This document shows, in pieces, positions 63,401-64,000 of a stretch of 64,000 bases of DNA. How positions within the stretch are numbered: position 1 is the first letter of the stretch; each line of letters starts with the position of its first letter. The stretch is from Streptomyces sp. NBC_01233 (lineage in GTDB: Bacteria; Actinomycetota; Actinomycetes; Streptomycetales; Streptomycetaceae), in assembly GCF_035989305.1 (NCBI RefSeq), contig NZ_CP108514.1, positions 1,426,001-1,490,000 on the forward strand. Reading direction: 5' to 3'. The notes beneath the pieces are model-generated. The model was given only the letters and a program-made list of their open reading frames with translations, was not told where the DNA came from and ran no database searches. The translations under genes were made by a program, and so were the position numbers.

Positions 63401-64000
63401 GTTCACCGCGACGAAGCGGTCCACCGACCCGCACACGGATCCACCCGGCCCCGGCGAAGCACTGATGGAGCTCCCCGGACGGGGTGACGAGCAGGCTGAC
63501 GACAGCGCCGACGGCCAACTCGGCTCCCCGCACGAACCCCCTGCCCCCGACGAGCTCCTGGCGCAGCTCCCCGACGAGGACATCGCCCCGCCTCCCGACC
63601 GGCGGACTTCCGCGGAGGCCCTGCTCGCCGAGGTCATCTCCCGGACGCGCCTCGAAGGGAGCTCCACGTCGGCGCCCGGCGTGTCCGACCTCGAGGGCTT
63701 CGGATCGTGGAGCGTGCCGGCGGTGGATCCGACGCCGCACAGTATCGAGGCCTTGGAGCAGCTCGCAGGTCTCGTGGACATCAAGGCGCTACGGGACTTC
63801 GCCACCGGGGAGTTCCAGTACCTGGGGCCCGAGTACGCCCTCTTGAGCCGCCGGATCGTAGCGTCCGCCATGCACTTCGATCTGACACTCGGGGACCACG
63901 GCGAGGGCCTCGAGCAGCGCAGCCCCCTGGAGTACTGGACGGCGATGGCGCTCACCCAGTACCTCGCCGCCGGCCCGCTCACCCCCGACAGCGTACGAGC
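38535..64000 (+). CDS. giant WXG100-like / lonely-Cys repeat protein, open at the right edge
   Basis: A single frame runs from the GTG at 38535 (in-frame TAA at 38526) to the last base: at least 8,488 codons without a stop. I checked the frame at all five Cys motifs and at several other points. Order: WXG100-like export domain (1-320); Pro/Thr linker (321-852); single-Cys domain 1 (853-1035); super-repeats of helical blocks, ADP-ribosyltransferase-like beta blocks and single-Cys domains 2-4 (1100-5510); a beta-rich unique part (5616-7490); single-Cys domain 5; another helical half-repeat and acidic Pro-rich linker. There is no classical signal peptide; export through a type VII (Esx) system is the usual inference for the N-domain. 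It resembles proteins RefSeq calls lonely Cys domain-containing. The C-terminus, where a toxin tip would be, is outside the window. Confidence 0.9.
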   Translation, partial: MIDFSPELRGFIEVWVGANVATGNEDLGYASRYPYEDLADDLRELSTSLTSAVSTVGNSLPPRVAREFIAALNLFVDDGGRNHLRDFADQLDGLGWTQVDRSRKLSESKYEILLEFIFMNLEIALILALSVFTGGSSLTQIITAKSRTALRMLLILQRMGHGLGTPVSGVMEALQEAFVTFLAQVTSMLAPEDTDRRRTALDWRDIGKSAVFGLVAGVLGGGLGEVTAKFTKDFLRDKPQWVKEVFEVPESFVNEGFAETGAKTLVEWMFEGKFAVDLGTFVSAGTSGVLFTVAEGLAEWTGQAVHDIFQRKFDVTLPDTVTNTNTVVGGAGGRVDRPSVASGDLPEVPVGGGVEMPPGTAAGVTRPGVPPVVVPLPTVAAETVPPAFTVGQDVPVVPGAVTAGTAPVAPFTGRIDDTTQQVPAEGVVDPGDGFQNDGTNDFSDTESVFSDVSALSGIHGIPSGLSDVSALSDDVANLSDLEDVTTDFTDPGTASPITGFDPDGLPLAPGREAFTAGTSPTWSTTDPTRAFDPAAVPDPTAILDPTTPVQDTPHTQPRDLPVTGLPHSTPVAGLPQGAQAQDTPQDLPVTGQPATDTPFAGLPVTGLPQGTTVPGVPVHGAPAAGVPVTGVPDPLSDPTVAPTDTRPLPTAAQTGLPLPTHSATTGSPAGLPARPEDQDPTRTPHTTPHTNPVTTAPTGVPGTTVPPTTATPLPPAATTGSTSTTATPSTPTTQPIPHTNTTATQQPTTPGRTSLAPTTPGLPPTVGMIPTQSADPTPTTPAQPATAQPATDTTGAATGSPGTQTAHSPAVTSPAGTHVVVPPRKPGQPPKKSTKPPASHWAGPKPRVQPITDAQGKVTGAISFDDKDLARRKGSYGKLSDQTRFYQGVRNSEGKGDGSWQDLPPNFKDSFFLGLHHDEHGFKVVVVEDPNTPRRPGTAPRTRQIHMSAQQLGELVRDLKPQLSDFKEITLFSCTAGADGAHNTIADAQIVADISGLTVNAPTGKVALHQPEPDSDYQITMRHDDKGRATEWRKFQPRTAANVPPDATPPPPTPSVPNRPQKADRPESGDRPPSADWPSEADWNAGGPEDGAETESPEHTGADRFPDLYADQAWEVYSQLYEAAVRTVLAADPQLLTGAKAALRGLLATLERHFGPEVAALSFVPPGPSEQWTDLRASLMAWTEPTNSTLSLDALVTMFTMGAFQSPSGATLSTMWLAAPDTNTQALALQPPAVPPHGQTPANQAARGIRMRPEAVAMIAWLQRVYTSLDIEGEDPALFREVLMAGLPVSGDFTLAEALHGSQAAGVRHGPEPDMAHDDAAALYGWVNGVLAPYGRAKANPAVVQALADAQLSSTDFQPPHHRMYAARREQLTRGLTEGSAIMSGISALTLGTRDTARTPLSYRVVEDRRQRRAAMADWILRHGSSELLSQNLNAAYLNALHVVSGTDRRLMDPALTARGAEAASHRRNVAAAVIQEALRHESPEVHLPLLLLGDGAFRTLLGDTTATPSARDTDQIARLIQRGMDLADGLGPALTSHREMAAEALTVLPRVPHPVTWATWTGEWPIPGSEFQLPPFHRARTTVAGALAELASAPPGPQLAVVWSVDQSSGRDISPVSRTPGEGTVLFPGPTEFRVESFTSHVDGATGIEFVHVVLTELERRDEHWGPEILTLPEIGPHRLMGFTSFPIDAWRAHARARSDWDRIKRWYTVPTGKSAGKMAGKHTRREDVPWDRPALTVYAHASAQVIRVMSPHGARAVTGTELGQHVRRLVSRHQLPAYSRIVLMACSAGADVFGGDPVAQGVAAGSGMMVTAPTRSTVIATTVDGTPYLAQKVPTATHGAAFHHFPPHSGSGGGLRASGRAYAPYAAWLRGLYRDELWPALSAAYERELGRRLTAHPSVRDAAHRMLMVWDRGQAAQYDATTDTDTLVAALLEAAAAAGVVFRNGARDPQSDAARVLRDVRGFTLSDANRQDLVSSLVIAHQALVVEEELPAARTVLIGWMLAHGLDSLVDALTSSWPVLASPAEKAVALGDAAHLYAWAFAALDPADGGRQLTPYQELYGIRNDWLTPTLTGGESVPADLVRVLRGGSGYADRQSAVVAWRARHSGASPLDALAPGHLTALYLLSSPRDRALLDVRFAEPHPGLGQRAHEAVGRGLNFMAATGEPAAFPLLLMRHPGFRAVVDEVAAAVQAGESAVEGWLQAAGEAVHRQVDVLDTELRDAVPVHLAMAAEALRLLPPVSSSVWYGAWLPDGVDTYIVPQFHAVSLHDGAARSALAGVPAREGGQWALIEVPDSSARDVSFAAAQPAGQLALYPGRTELHLGQGSWREDERGAYWYVTASEGAPVEQYPAPAGIRGAVAGAAEGAETEPGAEERKSGSETDDAPGLPSLADLSPVYESALGQVLLGDPRLVQIAREAVSGLEKLLREAHGETAPVSQAFFPPGTPDTKGLLYRLTHPRGGFGMEDLVRAFVNAAFAQNASSRYTLGAALALRPDLNRHHLPLGPDDRAPETVTTWLLRAYRSLDPEVPDPLGFRDVLMATMLVHNRMTLAGVFRAAQQAEVRDPAEPDAEEADPTTFHTWVDHALDPVGRLDSSRLPEGFWRDDLSLPHRRWYFLFVGRLIPELTGGAVFRSIAELTGVPGPRESHTVFGQSAEPGSDVRTRARQEALQDWTLSHGEPAVLHNVHTEHLPALFLATNPADAALLRAPLDEGPAVLYPVVRSVVQRAFAAPDVGAALPVILRRRGLDDLVAQAATIPATAPDRQVRLAALAGTAADGVLRNVDRLHRELLRHREMALEAVELLPASLGSVWWSGTADQPVTEVPALHAATTSRDIALRAAGEHPGPLVVYEVLASTARDTAVFAGDPDSRPALFPRRVALHHERQTEVFDVETGRSYTHVVLSERPVPLPARAWDGEIVARTVEHPGTGEIVGANALPPSEGDVRFSQTVGTFFDHKSYFVDGRGQDGRTDSVQAPWSESSDGIFFQAHTSRGMSFALGSRRGLRNATGAELGQYLRVFLADRRPGKRPPLFVQACSAGRHLPGFGALAEHVADANPGHTVWAPNAFTGRVIGADGNPRHELIAMSGEPAPQWLRFLSREQSVVETARRAAHDVFGRHGGRYDALYGAEGWEELTLDYEDALGRALSSDPWLAGQARAFVRRLYEAYLAAAPDNPDRALRKLLPTADPATLDREGIRAYLFDPDSEVSLGELVTVLAGSLAPELQAEPRDENGAAFRDLRARGILAIGDPELPARTLRRIKRRLDLSEADLLALRTVFMAGLLTDNRYSAYDLLEALVDSDSARGLELSLRYGDAVNLYEWVHRFVTPAVPSWTRDDPPVQLPHHTAYLCLAGPGVTPPDGSLAPARALSLYLLDRTGSPLDGPGPEASAHRAMALEALARLPAVPAGAPLWLTMSGPAQRVDELVVPELYAGTRDMSLAQRDLAAVAGGTPGTSRLLVEVKSSTAYRDVSEFSSDPGRREGRFARPEVLRVLDWQERQDLAGGRYILVRAAEAAEKEPHEDERNSGSDTEDGQESQPAVSPWAGEPLLTEFSRSYDAVLGLLISRDPALVPPAREALFELAVRLEEGAPSASFEEYFFAPGTVDDPEEAFSALTDEEADASTLDRLVTAIVEAAYANTGSPLTLAKLWTDNPGLKPDGLPPGPDGDTLGAAVEWLLRVYQALVPTPEPMAFRDALMGWSLSRGMALPDFLQAAQRAGVRDAAEPDADADPTVLYAWSDHALKLDSRLTSGLLPGDFDPAGLTPPHHRLYGWLTGWLVPALTGGFDAAGSGNLLRSIADLAGLPGARGDYAQFALADEHAGVDEGRTGIERRAALWEGLLRHGDPRFLRNVHVEHVPALFLVTGPDAPLLRVSSEAGPAELASAVWSAAVTALASRDVGAALPLLLRRHAMTGDRLAEVLGAPGSGPDRGLGELAAAIAARLVPNVEVFREDLRRHREMALEAVELLPAVLAPVYWAAPAGQSVLEVPALHSATTSKEVALREVSGIGPGRPVLYEVREATARDVAVFAAEPGGRPALFPYPTRLREISREEVLDAASGRWHTHVVLAELPRPLPKDAWDQEIVFRTLSDSTTGRPVGVIAQSDSENGDQRWTDSEFLDRREYVVADFMAAEVRSGPHPVPYGTANEAFVFVAHGDPNALGAAAGSRRGRRAMTGGEVGRFLRNRVPVLRPGELLHIVLHSCHAGRSLPGISPWAQAVADANPGQRTITASVPTGYVHVNGVLTTAIAEQPGGAEPRWLTFVPRGRAEAEAAERALRRPFAGAPYRFAALYGTDDWDARIRAHEQSLGRALAADPQLVASARKFVHRLYDSHLLLTEGDRRLAAEAFVPAVDPDTVDTAAEVARLLDANAGATLTDYAQALLDSRGGDITAVVTGPADAVGLQARGIRTVSDPTRVRRALNRIVTDLKLSAQELGDLRLVMLGGLVQNNAYSLYDLVEALVNAQAAHGLERLLPSGDAVHLYTWARTALRPPSLAEMPDDLARDLPHWSAYLDRVRRLPPEASGEDPVPDGVWEALARGESVLAKGGRTPQTRPGDAAAPLAIRRERYLALVAWHERHGGSALDGLHPAHVAALYLLGGPDGPFIAGGGPDAELITAVRSAAVGSGRYPALLLRDDDFRALARSLDQAPSADQSALLDQLVDRANGLLARLRSEVPLHLAMALEALEALPEPASGGPPVWLTLLVPGVPADTESAGHPNGFGSLAVPPLSTGTLHAGVAATDLLAASSGAGPQVHRVQAEVVASRYRDVSPYAPDPARGMAVLPEGAVFKVLGREIRHDSQGPYVYLRVADQDVDAAEGLSRGSAPGPSAGPEAQPREDERNSGTDEDLAVRPEAEALDARLLSRRFLDGPNRDAGPSRSALAREIQRAVREGLARENPVFPGLLMRDQEFAELALAARAIEAGPDRAAWLDEIGEALLARADALVEPVREAVVRHFEPLIPALGDAAVYGSARWEEITGEYEAAVAELLGEDARVVAEARAAVARLYTYLSGQHGQSAARRAFFAPAPARGAEVAAMERLLDPGADATVDELMTAFGNAAYANPEDTHTLSRLWRDRPDATGGRGASRVFTASRDTLRRALVGPAVHARLSGEEAHQWPHPGTRPTGLPDEGLELPFPPGVRGLRWGRGRADSVEWLLRVHQWLNVPGGDVLRFREALMATSGHSLAEVLAASHRAGVYGATDPDPGTADGTGLYRWAGTVLAPVGRVTGSGGPSRPASQSGYVQRVGPGMGVSAGSSRRPSVESRLRTPVRRSSVRRAGAVIPWPALGTDERLWPPHLRVYAELLGELVPTTRLLGSGSADAARAGELGGRSTLPRETPHGLALRLLGGGAEVLTDRLRDESPLHRAVATEALEALAEVAGPVWWVGQESGDPVLGRPGGLVVEVGRFHRATTDRDAAVRGALTLARSGAGSGGGVGEARYPVLYEVERSSGRDLSDFDGEGVVRYPGPVEFRVVSWATETAGSGHSYVLARIREVPVAGRIPVSAWARDDVSSRAPSIDGRQIGEYTHTPQPPLPGSDADPAPLHGRVSRSGDGTANSGTAAAAILTLPPALPQPHTPSGLVVGAIDSGSPSPALTPADGQPGAVRPGSWRLPSYLEEMRAAGTARLTAPTGMRWIADEVRALTANGSPDAILDAITAGPEVFLGHGKPFQVRGGDGWYDVTVTMGRDPQEPRTLITAADLGDQAGDHNRAKRTSASSTALGSGYTRGIGLRHAGFVLVPTSDPFFLAGAMANVNVPVRQWSAKTDRSLAVEEGRNLITHKGLVSVPRQVMWQLRVQKAGVRYPLVREGQGSVVAHVAIEELVPEGVTARPPAMTRLAPATAARLKAAQSLVPLSADTGRPYPGNGSLFGAIQSQVHPSVISHGAPGRTVAYEAASSENFVRNLPRVLADWVPSEDMASTHNMITGGYRMRATITALAPVPRLGGGAGAPTPPAAAAAAVTSSVGRPAAPRPPVSGGSHLGAMAFTQRSTLGQGTQVTKSGGWDIAVGPGIGIGAMAGGPMARVFLQPGLESSWSQSVSSGSRTVILQGKEILDSQVSYEARVRVEVSGMGPRPRTRPGSGNRPSEVEVTVWFYMSAQEAAHLGLPLPEGMTPSPLFDHLGFDRVLPAGPLGSSAKLVGLDTSQLVAALEGHFREQPALAGYLPGFDGSDLRPTWRLFKPDEARERENYRALTTALSAANLMARKQRLLTSGIAVPLRRKHWNDTEHLLVRVTGRLRDDVAYRGDIKDWSILMASGLNTDVQGAAASRMGASLRARLSVKPIPGYLRLIATGGVGAYSLRESQTALTADRTAAVSTSQAPPVSVFESVLVFDVEITSVRRPRQWQRMAVPGAPGRETPVSTVHLDTTASPEALSLAAVPVMLTAPTALTLKQPAAAAGLVRERQLPIPIAVLPARGIADMYETRWAARPQESRVTDWLWMEDTGADQAVVDMARELLTEAAGGDSALGVPELDPGILVEDAFSPEAVEAAFPLATRNVWVVDGLRFERRLGSVRGAVGVRFHAVHPTVVHVTDGKTLQLDQVNTGGHQAGAARGGGFTLSGAALLAGVGRAAPVLSMFGGLGQGAARDSSRTSSYGISGTIERMDATPASERMVLVRADLDVLMVAEVSLRDGTPSVASGGRRIPGGVSVWLSEVQVRTLGLGAELDGRLNQRAAPAAQEAPVAPAVLVTDPVAGLRPPTEGPLGFGRIRHVPDFSRLLSGLRTRLAFLDGGDHTALLPAHILADRYRNTQRITALLNAVGGRSLLSSALDGGSTVTLYRRNGSPAYVVRFSVTRGEGAFAGRPQDRRTMELIHSATHEEKLSRGVARARQSGPVALPNIIPSIGNSSTGTPAPLFAPGAEERRSNKQTESSKYRVTVRAMVSPNVEMVGMRYPVSARLEVFKAGRGVDLAPDAVVELDAPEQGEDDRYLLQDMLESDLHALTRVRAGRVPAGSLWLPMSRSQALEDWQGQGIRLPAEAQVDSSSGTPLLRSALRQLAVGLGTRAEVNTVGTSASEAVEGLFSTEWTTAALPGLIAGQRLPDLFVSGLLIDDDVSVRLYSRFTNGEVLGRVDRMQFEVTGGGDPGTGRLVERGYSTSTTDGESSGPSAFGGGWRRYREPDVQAQVTAGGPILGGAVGLGSGVGSGHSPLSRLNTVAVLVQFDVDLRLEAGRSPRLGVGSGEVRGTVEVPLPVPVVVRMDLRSAAAMVRSGALRDSGNRLGLGRPALAPAPGWPVSAVMHVVRDVKGKVLGEASFSPGEFARREPALRQAAGAGTYVEWSRGADGRLVSRLVPMPLESRTRFLLAGNGDSDHLAVALADGGTRLLRGADVAGAVMGRPHLATLSSGTVIVLLQRGTGAADSAVGRLVSDATGLAVIQPRWGAAATAAEGAQSGYVHLLEAPDGTPGGWLVHHPGGRTQSHIPDAVPVVDWTAPGYPAPVFHLGASASASASASASASASVSVSASAAVRPSAGLVNGPVAGGFGEQGPQLRVLADGGGRAFVWTVFGERDFGLREKAYRRLREVSHYEQWSVAPSGEAVAVRVAMPAGGSGTAFFAMHGRTADALVSGLSVDGPVRPEWAWARDLVDGGLAAAGFHTLMFIACAPDFPVGRPAAMDASLRRLAERSGLTVLRPQGRIAVVPPATATSTGGSPGVLDLPVVHVLEDVRGRATGWTVVRPGRRPEASPVALPASPGSVRFASFYADRRWRALSFEYEQALAEEAAGGDSAEVVSGAIMGLLDVLTRIHGADGANAAFFPGGGRVPQGAWSVREFIGSEPGAAALMDAFARAVYSDAPTSLVSTVPGLITRPAVVSPGGDGGLYRLAHDARGFRYAGGRRGPALALMEAYRALGADAEQQLRFRGAVVAWAVRSGVQSLSEVLADGQSAGVGTADDALTTALATDGSRLHQWAGQHFAPARTLPHHRLYAERYGINGGRVVGDTAGNHTAMASVLAGSGSADAVGISSRLVIPARNWTTEARRELQAPYLTAVNGYVSPDDRLFHAFLQASRLGDRNGEWLMRAAIRHLAVEYARGGSDGVPESLLTDPDFRALAGDAASLLRGSPTDALRAGIDRALAVVTDRVRAWMSAQADLAAEALDLLAPSQGVNERTSDRRVFVTMEAMPSRPPVEFVNVYGFADLVRSVRGQDRRSRRPQSLVIERIVGSGGMLPTPESRRVRKADRETDARTAAYTKAKRKELIELGFSPEELSMHELALDAAGMRGDMDTLLGLMESFEAKVEARRDAAVGSDPSAGPPGELPGGRGEPPAGNPDHSVLDQVPPLPPTEFTATKRSTDPHTDPPGPGEALMELPGRGDEQADDSADGQLGSPHEPPAPDELLAQLPDEDIAPPPDRRTSAEALLAEVISRTRLEGSSTSAPGVSDLEGFGSWSVPAVDPTPHSIEALEQLAGLVDIKALRDFATGEFQYLGPEYALLSRRIVASAMHFDLTLGDHGEGLEQRSPLEYWTAMALTQYLAAGPLTPDSVR
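39495..41090 (+). other. Pro/Thr-rich low-complexity linker with VTGLP-type repeats
   Basis: Residues 321-852 begin with Val/Pro/Gly stretches and a Ser/Asp part (FSDTESVFSDVSALSG, repeated as SDVSALSDDVANLSD). They continue as imperfect copies of (L)PVTGLP, VAGLP, FAGLP and VPGVP, then long runs rich in Thr and Pro. The third codon positions are heavily C, so the DNA has extreme strand skew (C on plus). It is probably an extended spacer between export domain and cargo. Confidence 0.85.
41091..41640 (+). other. single-Cys (lonely Cys) domain 1
   Basis: A His cluster HHDEHG (H920 by frame position 41292) precedes a strand and FSCTAGADGA with C974 (41454). The gap is 54 residues. It follows the Pro/Thr linker directly, before the first super-repeat, and is preceded by RFYQGVRNSEGKG, a beta-rich start. 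Confidence 0.7.
43640..44020 (+). other. single-Cys domain 2
   Basis: H1742 (YAHASAQ) and C1788 (LMACSAGADVF) are 46 residues apart. Between them lies the helix ARAVTGTELGQHVRRLV, which recurs in domains 3 and 4. A Gly/Val/Thr strand region (GSGMMVTAPTRSTV) follows the Cys. Confidence 0.75.
47380..47800 (+). other. single-Cys domain 3
   Basis: H2991 (FFQAHTSRG) and C3038 (VQACSAGRHLPG) are 47 residues apart. The interposed helix is LRNATGAELGQYLRVFL. After the Cys comes AEHVADANPGHTVWAPN, matched in domain 4. Confidence 0.78.
50880..51310 (+). other. single-Cys domain 4
   Basis: H4156 (VFVAHGDPN, a His-Gly) and C4204 (LHSCHAGRSLPG) are 48 residues apart. The interposed helix is RRAMTGGEVGRFLRNRV, and the downstream part AQAVADANPGQRTITAS parallels domain 3. 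Confidence 0.78.
55380..61000 (+). other. unique beta-rich section of the giant protein
   Basis: Residues 5616-7490 lack the super-repeat motifs. They are rich in alternating hydrophobic/polar strands and include four Gly/Ser-rich stretches, at about 55671-55760 (SASSTALGSGYTRGIG), 56500-56700 (VGPGIGIGAMAGGPMA, then SQSVSSGS), 58190-58360 (FTLSGAALLAGVGRAA) and 59826-60000 (GGPILGGAVGLGSGVGSG). Each is flanked by Ser/Thr/Gln-rich arms and followed by long strands (for example YRVTVRAMVSP). The pattern could form long hairpins. No family is recognised. Confidence 0.6.
60876..60941 (+). repeat. in-frame hexanucleotide repeat (gcctcc)n in the giant gene
   Basis: Eleven hexamers, seven perfect gcctcc and four variants (gcttcc, gtttcc), encode alternating Ala/Ser with two Val. 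The length is a multiple of three, so slippage keeps the frame. The tract forms a flexible hinge between the beta-rich section and single-Cys domain 5. Confidence 0.95.
61080..61480 (+). other. single-Cys domain 5 (divergent)
   Basis: H7562 (FFAMHGRTAD, a His-Gly) and C7607 (MFIACAPDFPVG) are 45 residues apart. The Ser-Ala-Gly after the Cys in domains 2 and 3 is replaced by Ala-Pro-Asp. It lies after the unique beta-rich part rather than inside a super-repeat. Confidence 0.65.

Overview
The window is very G+C-rich, with strong third-position G/C bias, overlapping ATGA start/stop junctions and actinobacterial protein families (acyl-CoA carboxylase epsilon subunit, F420-dependent oxidoreductases, WXG100-like giant secreted proteins). 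A Streptomyces or close relative is the best guess, and the load of insertion sequences suggests a chromosome arm or a large plasmid.

Layout. (1) 1-2.5 kb: two head-to-head truncated genes (SnoaL-like cyclase and FabH-like ketosynthase), then an intact acyl-CoA carboxylase beta/epsilon pair, which looks like the edge of a polyketide or fatty-acid locus. (2) 2.8-13.4 kb: ten genes as two divergent operons from one 130-bp promoter region. The minus operon encodes a Ycf46-like AAA+ ATPase, a coiled-coil membrane protein and three small proteins. The plus operon encodes a zinc-ribbon membrane protein, a HerA/VirB4-like ATPase, a RelA/SpoT-like synthetase-fold protein and two small acidic proteins. 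I do not recognise this as a named system. (3) 13.5-15.5 kb: remains of a pyrimidine/hydantoin catabolic locus, with an intact F420-type oxidoreductase and a decapitated dihydropyrimidinase. (4) 15.5-35.3 kb: an insertion-sequence island with IS1182, IS4, IS1380, several ISAs1-family, IS5 and IS21 elements, some nested. It contains a three-gene, visibly A+T-richer terpenoid cluster (terpene synthase, LLM oxidoreductase, P450), an orphan PD-(D/E)XK-type protein and fragments of a serine recombinase. (5) 35.3-38.5 kb: an SRPBCC protein coupled to an MpaB-like oxygenase gene broken by an in-frame TGA, then about 1.4 kb without a convincing gene.

(6) 38,535 to the right edge: one uninterrupted reading frame of at least 8,488 codons with no stop before the window ends. 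The protein starts with a WXG100-like export domain and a Pro/Thr-rich linker. It then carries a super-repeat of about 1,150-1,300 residues built from helical blocks, ADP-ribosyltransferase-like beta blocks and small domains with a single Cys, and a unique beta-rich section of about 1,900 residues. This is the type of protein RefSeq names 'lonely Cys domain-containing protein'. The key observation is that all five single-Cys domains also hold a His 45-54 residues before the Cys. That arrangement and spacing match clan CD peptidases such as the autoprocessing domains of MARTX and TcdA/TcdB. I therefore propose that the giant protein is a self-processing, probably type VII-secreted, multi-effector polyprotein.

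The exact dyad spacing, the frame continuity and the repeats and duplications flanking the mobile elements are read directly from the sequence. Functional roles are inference unless stated.
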